In this document: positions 1-8,702 of the stretch, piece by piece
How the letters are laid out: every line of letters starts with the position of its first letter
Numbering within the stretch: position 1 is the first letter of the stretch
NCBI GenBank assembly: GCA_964242215.1
Contig: CAXTCJ010000012.1
Coordinates: 1 to 64,000, forward strand
Origin: LMUY01 sp964242215
GTDB taxonomy: Bacteria > Pseudomonadota > Alphaproteobacteria > Acetobacterales > Acetobacteraceae
DNA: 64,000 nucleotides
Direction of reading: 5' to 3'
The notes under the pieces: model-generated
What the model was told of the DNA's origin: nothing
Seen by the model: only the letters and a program-made list of their open reading frames with translations
Database searches by the model: none
Made by a program: the position numbers and the translations under genes

Positions 1-181
1 ACTCACCCGATACGACTTCGAAGCCGCCGGAGCTGACCAGCGTGTTCGTCACGGTCGCCCGGGGGCCGATGGTGACCATCCCGCCGCCATAGACCAGGCC
101 AGAATCGGCCACTCCTTCCACAACAATCAGGGCGTGGCCGGAGCTCACGACGAAAGCAGGTGTTCCTCGGCTCTGAGTCAT
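1..181 (-). CDS. AIDA-type repeat surface protein, N-terminal part (runs off left edge)
   Basis: The minus-strand frame opens with ATG at 181, preceded by a GGGGG-rich ribosome-binding site, and stays open to base 1. The 60 visible residues show the short Gly/Ser-rich beta-solenoid repeat pattern of AIDA-like passengers (VVSSG, TLVSSGGFEVVSG). The same pattern makes up the 1712-residue protein at 52787-57925. Such repeats occur in large exported proteins, often ending in a Hint domain or an autotransporter barrel; the C-terminus is outside the window, so the export type is unknown. No classical signal peptide is visible, as in the second protein. Function is inferred only from the repeat class. 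Confidence 0.75.
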   Translation of the reverse strand, partial: MTQSRGTPAFVVSSGHALIVVEGVADSGLVYGGGMVTIGPRATVTNTLVSSGGFEVVSGE

Positions 182-718
182 CTTGGCCCCCTTATCGTCA
201 TCATCGTCGATTGCCGGTCGAGCAATGAATAACGTCGTTAAACAATGCGCGTGGAATTCCACTCATCGGGCTACATCTTTCGGGCACCCGGTTGGTCATC
301 AGCGTTGCCGGCGAGGACTGATACGGACGGATGTTGCCGGACGGTTCTGCCCATCCAACGATGCGGGTTTTCGGCAGCGACTTGCCCCCTCACGTTCGAT
401 CCGCGCTCCTGCCGCAACAGCGGGGATTATCGCGGGATAAGGATATTCCTAGTTCTCTACCAGCCTGGGTATTGCAGTGGATATCCACCAAACGGTCGGT
501 ACGGCTCACTCTCGACGGACCCTAGTCAGCTCGGTCTTGCGTCGGGTCAGTGCGGACAGCAGAGCCGCGGCCACCCGGGGCAGCAAACGCCGCCATACCC
601 GAGCCACGATGCATCCCCTCCGTCATTTGCGTGCGAGGCGCGGAAGCGTCTCTAGCGCCGGGCAAGCGAACCGGGCACCCTGCCACGGTGGCCGTCAAGA
701 GCCGCAGGGGAAGCCGGG
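182..718. other. Gene-free interval between divergent genes
   Basis: No convincing coding sequence is visible in these 537 bases; the short open frames lack recognisable protein features. The interval separates the leftward AIDA-repeat gene from the rightward MFS gene and should contain promoters for both. An AGGGGA ribosome-binding site lies just before the MFS start. I see no clear operator or terminator. Confidence 0.5.
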
Positions 719-2068
719 ATGTCCACGACTCTGACCACCACGCCGCGCCTGCGCTTCGTGCAGCGCTCGGCGCTGGCGCTGCTCGTGCTGAGCGGTGCCA
801 TCAACACCATCGACCGCGCGGCGCTGGCGGTCGCCAACCCGCTCGTGCGTCACGACCTGAACCTGTCGGTGTCCGACATGGGGCTGTTACTGTCGGCGTT
901 CCTCTGGGCCTATGCCTTCGCGCAGCTGCCGGTCGGGCCGCTGATCGACCGGCTGGGGCCGCGGCGACTGTTGACTGCAGGGCTCGCGATCTGGTCAACG
1001 GCGCAGCTGCTGTGCGGGCTGGTCGGCAGCGTCACGCAGTTCGCGGCGGCGCGCGTGTTGCTGGGCATCGGCGAGGCCCCGCAATTCCCGACCGGCGGCC
1101 GGGTAGTACGCGACTGGTTCAACGCGCGGGACCGGGGCCGTGCGTCCGGCATCTTCAACAGCGCCTCCACCCTCGGCACCGGCCTCGCGGCGCCGCTGCT
1201 AACGACGCTGATGCTGCTATACGGGTGGCGCTGGATGTTCGCCATCATGGGCCTGCTGGGCATCGCCGCCGCCGTCACTTGGTATGCGTTGTATCGCGAC
1301 CCGGCGCAGATGGCCCTTACGCCAGAGGAGGACCACTACCGCACTGCCGGTGATGCGCTCGAGTCGCCTCGCCCGGTGACGTTCGGCGAGTGGCGGCGGC
1401 TGTTCCGGTGCCGTACGACCTGGGGCATGGTGCTGGGCTATTTCGGTGTGATCTACGTCAACTGGCTGTTCAATGCTTGGCTGCCCGGCTATCTCGAAAT
1501 AGGCCGTCACATGAGCCTTCGCCACACCGGCTGGGTTGCGGCCATCCCCTACGTGTTCGCGGTGTTCGGCGGCGTGTCGGGCGGGTTCCTCATCGACTGG
1601 CTGATGGCCCGCGGCCTGTCGCGTATCGACAGCCGGAAGTTTCCGCTCTGCCTGGCCATGCTAGGCGAGGCCGCGTTCGTGGTCGTGACGGCGCTGATCG
1701 CGAGCAACACGGTGGCCGTCGCCTGTCTGTGTGGAGCCATGTTCTGCGGCACCATCGCCACTACCAGCGCGTGGGCGATGGTGAGCATCGCGGCACCGGC
1801 CAACAGCACCGGCTCGCTCGGCTCGCTGCAGAATTTCGGTGGCTATCTGGGCGGCGCGTTGGCCCCGATCGTGACTGGCTTCATCGTGCAGATCACCGGA
1901 TCGTTCGTACCGGCGCTGATCGTGGGCGCGGTCATGTGCGTGTTCGCGGCGGTGAGCTACTTCGTGATCCTACGCCGCCCGATCACGCCGGAGGACCTGC
2001 TGCCCCCGTCGGCCCGGCTGCGCGTGGAGCGTGGTGGCCGGCGGGCTGAGATGGGCCCCGCGCTTTGA
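719..2068 (+). CDS. MFS transporter, anion:cation symporter (hexuronate/aldonate) type
   Basis: A 449-residue major facilitator with about twelve hydrophobic segments. The N-terminal half matches the ACS family (ExuT, DgoT, GudP type): an NTIDRAALAVANP segment in TM1, the loop motif DRLGPRR between TM2 and TM3, and GIGEAPQFPTGGRVV before RDWF in the TM4-TM5 region. ACS members import sugar acids such as galacturonate, glucuronate or galactonate with protons across the inner membrane. The gene lies beside uxuA/uxuB/kdgK/eda, so a hexuronate or aldonate is the likely substrate (inference). It has its own strand and an AGGGGA ribosome-binding site. Bases 1765-1895 recur as a decayed copy at 11374-11503. 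Confidence 0.85.
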   Translation: MSTTLTTTPRLRFVQRSALALLVLSGAINTIDRAALAVANPLVRHDLNLSVSDMGLLLSAFLWAYAFAQLPVGPLIDRLGPRRLLTAGLAIWSTAQLLCGLVGSVTQFAAARVLLGIGEAPQFPTGGRVVRDWFNARDRGRASGIFNSASTLGTGLAAPLLTTLMLLYGWRWMFAIMGLLGIAAAVTWYALYRDPAQMALTPEEDHYRTAGDALESPRPVTFGEWRRLFRCRTTWGMVLGYFGVIYVNWLFNAWLPGYLEIGRHMSLRHTGWVAAIPYVFAVFGGVSGGFLIDWLMARGLSRIDSRKFPLCLAMLGEAAFVVVTALIASNTVAVACLCGAMFCGTIATTSAWAMVSIAAPANSTGSLGSLQNFGGYLGGALAPIVTGFIVQITGSFVPALIVGAVMCVFAAVSYFVILRRPITPEDLLPPSARLRVERGGRRAEMGPAL

Positions 2069-2390
2069 GCGACCCGGCGGCCCCGGACAGAACCGTGCTG
2101 GAAACAGAGTCTCCGATAAACGCGCGGGGAGCGACCGATCGGCATACGGTTGGGAGAGGCGGATATGCTGCACTGGGCTCACTGACTTACCGCGCTTCTG
2201 CGGCCGCGGAACTACAGCGGCCAATCGGGATACTCAAGCGAATGGTGCCGACGTCTTCCGCACGCGTTGGCTGCAGCAGCCGCGTACGCGCTAACGCCCA
2301 GTTCGGAAGTTGCCCGCCTTCCTTCAATCCAGCCGGACCGGCCATCGCACATGCCTGCATCGAGCAGCGCATGCGCACCGGAGACCGTGG
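2069..2390. other. Gene-free interval between convergent genes
   Basis: About 320 bases between the 3' ends of the MFS gene and eda. No open frame here has homology I recognise, and I see no clear stem-loop with a T-run. It probably holds the ends of both transcripts. Confidence 0.45.
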
Positions 2391-3023
2391 TCAGCAGATA
2401 GCGCGTGCCCGTTTCTCGATCGCGTCCCATCGTTTCGCCGCGACAGCCGCCGCGGGCGTCAGCCACGATCCACCCACCGCAACTACGTTCGGTTCCGCCA
2501 GCCACGTTGCCGCGTTCTCCTCCGTGATCCCGCCTGTCGGACAGAACCGTGCCTGCGGGAACGGCCCCGCCAACGCCTTCAGCGCAGGGATGCCCCCTGC
2601 CGTGCTAGCGGGGAAGAACTTGGTCGTGCTGAAACCCCGCGCCATCGCCGCCATCAACTCCGACGCTGTCGCCACACCCGGCAGGAACGGGATCGGCGCA
2701 TCCGCGGCAGCATCCAGGAGCGCGGGCGTTGCTCCCGGGCTGAGCGCGAACCGGGCGCCGCTCGCCACCGCCCGCGCCATATCCGCCGGCGTCAGCACCG
2801 TGCCGATCCCCACCACCGCCTCCGGTACGGCGCGCATGATTGCCTCCGCCGCCGCCATGCCCGCCTTGGTCCGCAGGGTAATTTCCAGCAACCGCACACC
2901 GCCCGAGACCAGGGCGCGCGCAAGTGGCACCGCGTCGTCTAGATCGTTGATGGTGATCACCGGGATCACCCGGCCGATCGCGAGCAAGGCGTCGAGCTGG
3001 TCCTGCCGTGTGGCGTCGGTCAT
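2391..3023 (-). CDS. eda: 2-dehydro-3-deoxy-phosphogluconate (KDPG) aldolase
   Basis: A 210-residue class I aldolase that splits KDPG into pyruvate and glyceraldehyde 3-phosphate, the last step of hexuronate breakdown and of the Entner-Doudoroff route. The sequence shows the TIM-barrel family blocks: Glu47 in LLEITLRT, GIGTVLT at 72-78, SPG at 95-97, and the Schiff-base Lys135 in TTKFFPA, followed by CPTGGI. Length is normal. It is the last gene of the minus-strand operon; its start overlaps the end of kdgK by 4 bases, so the two are translationally coupled. A KDPGal-specific relative (DgoA) is possible, but the UxuAB/KdgK context favours KDPG. Confidence 0.93.
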   Translation of the reverse strand: MTDATRQDQLDALLAIGRVIPVITINDLDDAVPLARALVSGGVRLLEITLRTKAGMAAAEAIMRAVPEAVVGIGTVLTPADMARAVASGARFALSPGATPALLDAAADAPIPFLPGVATASELMAAMARGFSTTKFFPASTAGGIPALKALAGPFPQARFCPTGGITEENAATWLAEPNVVAVGGSWLTPAAAVAAKRWDAIEKRARAIC

Positions 3024-3922
3024 CGGGGCGTCTCCAACGAAAGTACTGGCATCGCGTCCAGCGGCATGATGGCACCGGGATGGCCCACGACGAGACCGGC
3101 CAGGGCATGCCCGGCCTGCGCCGCCACCACCGGGGCGTGCCCGCGCAAACGCGACGCAAGATAGGCGGCGGAAAAACTATCGCCCGCCGCAGTGGTGTCC
3201 ACCACATGCGCCACCGGACCCGCTTGCACCGTCACATCCGCGCCGTCGCACAGCACGCGTGACCTGGGCTCGTCCAACTTCAGTACGATCTCCCGGCCGG
3301 AAGCGTGGCGCAGCAGTTCCGCCTCCCCGGCATCGCCGAACAGCAGCCGCAAATCCTCCGCCGAAGCCAACACGACATCGGCACGCGCAAACATTTGGCG
3401 ATAAAGGCGCTGCGCAACCGCCGGGTCCGGCCAGCCGCGCGGGCGGAAATTCGTGTCGAACGCCACACGCGCGCCGCTGGCGTCCAAGGCCGCGAACAAG
3501 CGTGCCCGAGCGGCCTCGTCGTAGATCGAGAGGGTAATGCCCGATAGATAGATCAGCTCGAACGGTGCGAGCGCCGCCGGGTCCAAATGGTCCCACAGCC
3601 GGCGCGCCGCTGCACTGTCCCGCCAATACAGGAAACGCCGTTCGCCACGTGCATCCGTCTCGATGATGTACAGCCCCGGCAGCTGTCCGGGCAGGCGCTG
3701 CACCAGGCCGATGCCCACGCCCTCGCTTCGCCAGCGCGCCACCATCTCGTCGCTCCAGGGATCGTCGCCCAACGCGGTCACGTAATCCACGGCAACGCCC
3801 AGCCGCGCGAGATACACGGCCGTGTTCAGCGTGTCGCCGCCGTGGCTGCGATGCAGCAGCCCGTCCGGCCGCTCGCGCAATTCGACCATGCACTCGCCAA
3901 CGCAAGCCACCCGCGCCGTCAT
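3020..3922 (-). CDS. kdgK: 2-dehydro-3-deoxygluconokinase (PfkB family)
   Basis: A 300-residue ribokinase-fold kinase that phosphorylates 2-keto-3-deoxygluconate with ATP to KDPG, the substrate of the next gene, eda. Visible family features are the N-terminal GECMVEL start, the GGDTLNTAVYLARLG substrate/lid segment (about 28-42) and the PfkB signature DTTAAGD at 242-248, with Asp248 as the catalytic base and the following residues forming the anion hole. It lies between uxuB and eda with 4-base overlaps on both sides, completing the UxuA-UxuB-KdgK-Eda pathway. A 5-dehydro-2-deoxygluconokinase is a less likely alternative. Confidence 0.9.
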   Translation of the reverse strand: MTARVACVGECMVELRERPDGLLHRSHGGDTLNTAVYLARLGVAVDYVTALGDDPWSDEMVARWRSEGVGIGLVQRLPGQLPGLYIIETDARGERRFLYWRDSAAARRLWDHLDPAALAPFELIYLSGITLSIYDEAARARLFAALDASGARVAFDTNFRPRGWPDPAVAQRLYRQMFARADVVLASAEDLRLLFGDAGEAELLRHASGREIVLKLDEPRSRVLCDGADVTVQAGPVAHVVDTTAAGDSFSAAYLASRLRGHAPVVAAQAGHALAGLVVGHPGAIMPLDAMPVLSLETPR

Positions 3923-5370
3923 GGCTGCACCGCGCGCGCCGCACCGACCGCGTAAAGCCGGGTCAGTGCTGCGGTTACGGCCGCGCGCAACCGCTCGTCA
4001 CGTCCGACATCGCCGAACACTGCCAACAGGGCAGGGGCCAGCCGCTCCGGCACCGGGCCGGCCGCCTGCGTGATGGCGGCGAGCTCCGCGGCCTTGGGGT
4101 CGCGCACGTCGATCGGCCGCCCGGCCTCGTCCACCCCGGCGACGAAGCGCATCCAGCCGGCGACCACTAGCGCGTGGGTTTCGATCGGCAGCCCGGCGGT
4201 CAGGCGGTCGGCGATCGTGGCCAGGATGCGCTGCGGCAGCTTCTGCGTGCCGTCCATGGCGATCTGCCAGGTGCGGTGCCGCAAGGCCGGGTTGCGGAAG
4301 CGCTCCAACAGCGAGCGCTTGTAGCTTGCCACATCCATGTCCGCCGACACGGCCAGCGTCGGCGTCGCATCATCCATCACGCGCTCGGCGAAAGCGGCCA
4401 GGCCGGGATCCGCCATGGCATTGGCTACCGTCTCGCGGCCGGCGAGGTAGCCGAGATAGGCCAGGCCTGAGTGGCTCGCGTTCAGCAGGCGCAGCTTCAT
4501 CGCCTCGAACGGCGCCACGTCGGCCACCATGGTCGCGCCGGCCGTCTCCCAGGCGGGGCGCCCGGCGGGGAAGCGATCGGCGATCACCCATTGGCTGAAC
4601 GGCTCGGCGATCACCGGCCACGCATCGTCCATGCCGAGGGCCTTGGCGACACGGGCGCGATCCTCGTCGGTCGTGGCGGGCACGATGCGGTCCACCATCG
4701 TGTCGGGGCAGCTTATCTCGCCGGCAACGAACGCACCCAGCTCCGGCGAGCGCAGCCGCGCGAACTCGCTCAGCAAGCGGTGCACGGCGTGCCCGTTCGC
4801 GGGCAGGTTATCGCAGCATAGCACGGTGAACGGCGTGGCTCCCTCGGCCCGGCGGCGTGCAGCGGCGGCGGCAAGAAACCCCAGCACGGAACGCGGCGCC
4901 TCGGGGTTGGCAAGGTCGTGCACGATGTCTGGATGCGCGTCGTCCAGCGCACCAGTCGCCGGGTCGCGGCAATACGCTTTCTCGGTGACGGTCAGGCTGA
5001 CGATAGCGGTCGCCGGCGCACACAACGCGTCCAGCAGCACGCGCGGGCTCTCGGGCGCCACCAGCACGCGCAGCAGGCTGCCGATCACGGCGAACTGGTC
5101 GGTCTCGCCGCGGACATTCACCGTATACAGCCCACCCTGCGGCGCCAGCGCGTCGCGAGTGTCGGGGCTACGCAGGCTGGCGGCGGTGATGCCCCAGCGC
5201 GTGTCGCCCGCCGCCAACACGGCATCGGTGTAGACGGCCTGGTGCGCCCGGTGAAACGCGCCGACGCCCAGATGCACGATGCCGCTTGCGAGGGCAGCCC
5301 GGTCGTAGCCGGGGCGGGCGACGGCGGCGGGCAGGTTGGCGAGCGCCGTGGGCGTAAGGCGGGCGTTCAG
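3919..5370 (-). CDS. uxuB: D-mannonate oxidoreductase (fructuronate reductase), mannitol dehydrogenase family
   Basis: Interconverts fructuronate and mannonate with NAD(H), one step before UxuA. The frame shows the long-chain mannitol dehydrogenase pattern: N-terminal GIVHLGVGAFHRAHQAVYTD Rossmann region, CPDTMVDRIVP, and the catalytic-lysine block MKLRLLNASHS with LAYLG. No ATG, GTG or TTG lies where homologues begin. The frame stays open well upstream, but that part is antisense-like and overlaps uxuA. I place the start at a CTG at 5370 that overlaps the uxuA stop (CTGA), giving 483 residues, normal for UxuB. The start is therefore uncertain. The 3' end overlaps kdgK by 4 bases. Confidence 0.85.
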   Translation of the reverse strand: MNARLTPTALANLPAAVARPGYDRAALASGIVHLGVGAFHRAHQAVYTDAVLAAGDTRWGITAASLRSPDTRDALAPQGGLYTVNVRGETDQFAVIGSLLRVLVAPESPRVLLDALCAPATAIVSLTVTEKAYCRDPATGALDDAHPDIVHDLANPEAPRSVLGFLAAAAARRRAEGATPFTVLCCDNLPANGHAVHRLLSEFARLRSPELGAFVAGEISCPDTMVDRIVPATTDEDRARVAKALGMDDAWPVIAEPFSQWVIADRFPAGRPAWETAGATMVADVAPFEAMKLRLLNASHSGLAYLGYLAGRETVANAMADPGLAAFAERVMDDATPTLAVSADMDVASYKRSLLERFRNPALRHRTWQIAMDGTQKLPQRILATIADRLTAGLPIETHALVVAGWMRFVAGVDEAGRPIDVRDPKAAELAAITQAAGPVPERLAPALLAVFGDVGRDERLRAAVTAALTRLYAVGAARAVQP

Positions 5371-6563
5371 AGCGGATACCCCGCTTGGTGCGCAACCGCC
5401 GTCATCACGCCGCGGATCTCCGCCAAGCCGCGCATACGGCCGATCGCCGGGTAGCCGGGGTGATGCGGCTTGCCGGCATCGTCCAGCATTTCGTGGCCGT
5501 GGTCGGGCCGGAACGGCAGCCGCCAATGCGCGTCTCCGGCCGCCTTCCGCCGCGCTTGCTCTGCCAGCAGGGCGCGCACCACCGCAACCATGTCGGTGTT
5601 CCCCGCCAAGTGGTCGGCCTCCATGAACGAGCCATCCGCATCGTTGCTGACATTGCGCAGATGGACGAAATGAATGCGCTCGGCAAAACGCTCGGTGATT
5701 GCTGGCAGGTCGTTCGCCGGGCGCGCACCCAACGACCCGGTGCACAGCGTGAGCCCGTTGGCCGGCGACGGCGCGGCATCCAGGATGAATGCGATGTCCT
5801 CCGCCGTGGACGTGATCCGCGGCAGGCCGAGCAGCGGCCGCGGCGGATCGTCCGGATGGATGCACAACCGCACGCCCGCTTGCTCCGCGGTGGGCACGAC
5901 CTCCTCGAGAAAGCGCTGCAGGTTCGTGCGCAGCTTGGCATGGTCCACGCCACGGTAGCGGGCGAGCATGGTGCGTAGCTCCTCGACACCGTAGCGGTCG
6001 AACGCGCCCGGCAGCCCGGCCATGATCGTCGCCAGCAAGGCGCGTTTCGTCTCCTCGGTCGCCGCCTCGAACCACTCGCGGGCGCGCTGCAGCACGTCCG
6101 GCGCCCAATCCGCCTCCGCCCCCTCCCGCGCCAGCATATGCACGTCGAAGGCGGCGAACTCATGCGCGTTGAAACGCAGCGCGGTGGCCCCGCCGGGCAG
6201 CGGATGACGCAGCTGCGTGCGCGCCCAGTCCAGCACGGGCATGAAGTTGTAGCACACCGTGTCCACGCCCGCCGCGCCCAGGTTGCGCAGCGTGTCGCGA
6301 TACGCCTGGTAGTACGGCGCGGCGCCATCTTCGGCGAGCTTGATGCTCTCGTGCACCGGCACGCTCTCCACCACCGCCCAGCGCAGCCCGAGACTAGCGT
6401 CCGCCTCGATAATCCGCTTGCGCTCGGCGATCGCCTCCGGGCTCCACACGACCCCGGTGGGAATGTCGTGCAGGGCGGTGACGATCCCGGTCGCGCCGAT
6501 CTGGCAAATGTCGGACAGGCTGATCAGGTCGTTCGGCCCCCACCAGCGCCAGGTCTGTTCCAT
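5367..6563 (-). CDS. uxuA: Mannonate dehydratase
   Basis: A 398-residue TIM-barrel dehydratase converting D-mannonate to 2-keto-3-deoxygluconate with a divalent metal. Diagnostic UxuA segments are the N-terminal TWRWWGP, the GATGIVTALHDIP block, YNFMPVLDWART, CIHPDDPP with metal-ligand candidates, CTGSLG, HFVHLRNV and the C-terminal FRPDHGHEM. Length and motif order are those of the family. It starts right after the GntR regulator gene (1-base overlap at 6563) and ends in the CTGA junction with uxuB. The operon order is transporter, regulator, uxuA, uxuB, kdgK, eda. Confidence 0.95.
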   Translation of the reverse strand: MEQTWRWWGPNDLISLSDICQIGATGIVTALHDIPTGVVWSPEAIAERKRIIEADASLGLRWAVVESVPVHESIKLAEDGAAPYYQAYRDTLRNLGAAGVDTVCYNFMPVLDWARTQLRHPLPGGATALRFNAHEFAAFDVHMLAREGAEADWAPDVLQRAREWFEAATEETKRALLATIMAGLPGAFDRYGVEELRTMLARYRGVDHAKLRTNLQRFLEEVVPTAEQAGVRLCIHPDDPPRPLLGLPRITSTAEDIAFILDAAPSPANGLTLCTGSLGARPANDLPAITERFAERIHFVHLRNVSNDADGSFMEADHLAGNTDMVAVVRALLAEQARRKAAGDAHWRLPFRPDHGHEMLDDAGKPHHPGYPAIGRMRGLAEIRGVMTAVAHQAGYPL

Positions 6564-7291
6564 TAGGTTGTTCCTTCAGAAGTCGCGTCGCCGAGGCTCT
6601 CGTTGGCCTCGAAAAACTCGGGGTGGCGGGCGGCAATGCGGTCGATTAGCGCAAAGGCGGTGCGCAGATGGTCCGTCATGATGGCGACTGCACCGTCTGC
6701 ATCCCGTGCGGCCACGCGGTCCACGATGGCGCGGTGCTGGTCCATGATCATGCCGGGCCACTCGCCGTCCTCGAGCGAAAGGAAACGCACCCGGTCGAGC
6801 TGCGCCTTGGCCCCCGTGATCACCTGCCACACGAAGGGGCGGCCCGCGATCATCATCAGCGTACGGTGCATCGCTTCGTCCAATGCGAAGAAGCGGGGGA
6901 AATCCTGGTTGCGCATCGCGCTATCCTGGTCGTCGAGGAGGGTGCGCAGAATACCCGTCGTGATGTCGGTGGCTTTGCGGGCCGCGTCGGCGACGGCGCG
7001 GCATTCCAGCGTCTCGCGCACGAACTGGCTGTCGTAGACGGCCGGGATGTTGATCGCGGCGACGAACGTGCCGACTTGCGGGATAACGCGGAGGAAGCCG
7101 TCCTCGCCCAGCCGCCAGAACACTTCCCGTACCGGGGTGCGGCTGAGGCCGTAGCCTTCCGCAACCTTGGTTTCCGACAGGCTTTGGCCGGGGCGCAATT
7201 CGCCGCGCACGATCTGGCTGTGCAGGTCGTCATAGACTTGCTGGCCGGTGGGGCGGGCGGCGAGCTTGGCCAGGTTGGCGAGCTTGGCCAC
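6563..7291 (-). CDS. GntR-family regulator (FadR subfamily), likely repressor of the uxu operon
   Basis: A 242-residue DNA-binding regulator. An N-terminal winged helix (about residues 15-80) contains LRPGQSLSETKVAEGYGLSR and PVREVFWRLGEDGFL, typical of GntR proteins. An all-helical FadR-type (FCD) effector domain follows, with the RETLECRAVADAA and LDEAMHRTLM segments that supply metal or ligand contacts in this family. The GTG start at 7291 overlaps the TAG of the ATPase gene by one base; no ATG lies nearby. As part of the operon it probably senses a hexuronate intermediate. The perfect palindrome at 11321-11334 in the operon promoter is its best candidate operator (inference). Confidence 0.85.
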   Translation of the reverse strand: MAKLANLAKLAARPTGQQVYDDLHSQIVRGELRPGQSLSETKVAEGYGLSRTPVREVFWRLGEDGFLRVIPQVGTFVAAINIPAVYDSQFVRETLECRAVADAARKATDITTGILRTLLDDQDSAMRNQDFPRFFALDEAMHRTLMMIAGRPFVWQVITGAKAQLDRVRFLSLEDGEWPGMIMDQHRAIVDRVAARDADGAVAIMTDHLRTAFALIDRIAARHPEFFEANESLGDATSEGTT

Positions 7292-8028
7292 TAGGAGGCT
7301 TGCGGCCCTATCGTGCTCAGGAACTGCCGAGCCCGCTCCGTCTTGGCACCGGCTACCATCGCCCGGGGGTCGCCCTCCTCGACGATCTTGCCCGCCTCCA
7401 TGAACACCATCCGTGTGCCCACATCCGCCGCGAACCGGATCTCGTGCGTCACCACCAGCATCGTGCGCCCCTCCCGCGCCAGATCCTTCATCACCGTCAG
7501 CACATCGCCGACCGTCTCCGGATCCAGCGCCGACGTCGGCTCGTCGAACATCAGCAAATGGGGCTCCGCACACAGCGCCCGCGCGATCGCCACGCGCTGC
7601 TGCTCGCCGCCGGAAAGCTGCGCCGGGTAGGCGTCGATGCGATGCGACAGCCGGACCTTGTCGAACAGCGCCCGGGCCCGCGCCTCGACGACGGCGCGCT
7701 TCTCCTTGTGCACGACCATCGACGCCAGCATCACGTTCTGCAGCGCCGTCATGTGCGGATACAGGTTGAAGTGCTGGAAGATCATGCCGACGCGCTTGCG
7801 CACCGCGCCAACGCTGCGCGGGAGGACCTGGGTGCCCTCGAACTGGATCTGTCCGCCCTGGATCGGCTCCAGCCCATTCACGCAGCGCAGCAGCGTCGAT
7901 TTGCCGGTGCCGGACGGGCCCACGAAGCAGACGATCTCGCCTTGCGTCACACTGACGCTGACGCCGTCCAGGATGGTGCGGGAGCCGAAGCGTTTGACGA
8001 CGGATTCCAGCTGCAAAACGGGCGTCAT
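7291..8028 (-). CDS. ABC transporter ATPase, polar amino-acid type (PAAT)
   Basis: A 245-residue ATPase of the GlnQ/HisP class. It has Walker A GPSGTGKST near residue 38, the Q-loop FQHFNLYPHMT, the ABC signature LSGGEQQR, Walker B LLMFDEPTSALD and the switch His in VVTHE. It energises the two permeases encoded just before it in the operon, with 4-base overlap to 8025-8702. PAAT systems usually carry amino acids, but here the transporter is embedded in a hexuronate operon. The cargo may be an acidic sugar or an amino-sugar acid; this is inference from context. Confidence 0.9.
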   Translation of the reverse strand: MTPVLQLESVVKRFGSRTILDGVSVSVTQGEIVCFVGPSGTGKSTLLRCVNGLEPIQGGQIQFEGTQVLPRSVGAVRKRVGMIFQHFNLYPHMTALQNVMLASMVVHKEKRAVVEARARALFDKVRLSHRIDAYPAQLSGGEQQRVAIARALCAEPHLLMFDEPTSALDPETVGDVLTVMKDLAREGRTMLVVTHEIRFAADVGTRMVFMEAGKIVEEGDPRAMVAGAKTERARQFLSTIGPQAS

Positions 8029-8702
8029 GTCATGGCTCCGACCAGATCCGACCGGCGTCCGATATGGAAGCGCCGCTCCAGCGCGCCACCGCCGAGCGAA
8101 ATGGTGTAGTTGATGAGGAAATACAGCACCGCCAAACCGAGCAATGGCGCGAACCCGCCGCCGGTGGAGTCGCGGATCAGCAGGTCGGTCTTAGTGAGCT
8201 CGATATAGCCGATCACTGATGCGAGCGAGCTCTCCTTCAGAGTGGTGATGAACACGCCGATGGAGGGCGGTAGGATCACGCGGATCGCTTGCGGTGCCAC
8301 CACGTAGCGCATCACCTGCAACCGGTTCAGCCCGGCGGATTGCGCCGCTTCCCACTGCCCGCTTCCGACGCTGGCGATGCCGGCGCGGATCACCTCGGCC
8401 ATGCTGGCGCTGGCATGCAAGGCGAGTGCGATGGTGGCCGCGGCGAAGGTGGAGACGTCGATGCCAAGCACCAACGGCGCGCCGAAATAGCAGAAGAACA
8501 TGACGATCAGGATCGGGACCGAGCGCCAGAACTCGGTGTAGACCAGCGCCGCCAACCGCAGCACGCGCCACTGCGACATCCGCAACGTGGCCAGCACAGC
8601 CCCGCCCGCGGCACCCAGCAGCACGGCGAGCCAGGACAGCCACAGCGTGATGCCGGCCGCGCGCAGCAGCAGCGGCCAGTAAATCAGCCAACTATCGGTC
8701 AT
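8025..8702 (-). CDS. ABC transporter permease, His/Glu/Gln/Arg/opine type
   Basis: A 225-residue inner-membrane permease with about five hydrophobic segments and the conserved EAA loop EAAQSAGLNRLQVMRYVVAPQAIRVILP that docks on the ATPase. The N-terminal MTDSWLIYWPLLLRAAGITL is typical of the HEQRo permease family. The ATG at 8702 overlaps the upstream permease stop. It forms a heterodimer with the product of 8699-9373. Substrate specificity is set by the binding protein at 9457-10266. Confidence 0.88.
   Translation of the reverse strand: MTDSWLIYWPLLLRAAGITLWLSWLAVLLGAAGGAVLATLRMSQWRVLRLAALVYTEFWRSVPILIVMFFCYFGAPLVLGIDVSTFAAATIALALHASASMAEVIRAGIASVGSGQWEAAQSAGLNRLQVMRYVVAPQAIRVILPPSIGVFITTLKESSLASVIGYIELTKTDLLIRDSTGGGFAPLLGLAVLYFLINYTISLGGGALERRFHIGRRSDLVGAMT

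Noticed and set aside
550..1353. Long open frame overlapping the MFS gene
   Set aside because: Arg/Pro/Ala-rich out-of-frame reading of high-GC DNA; the MFS frame has clear helices and family motifs.
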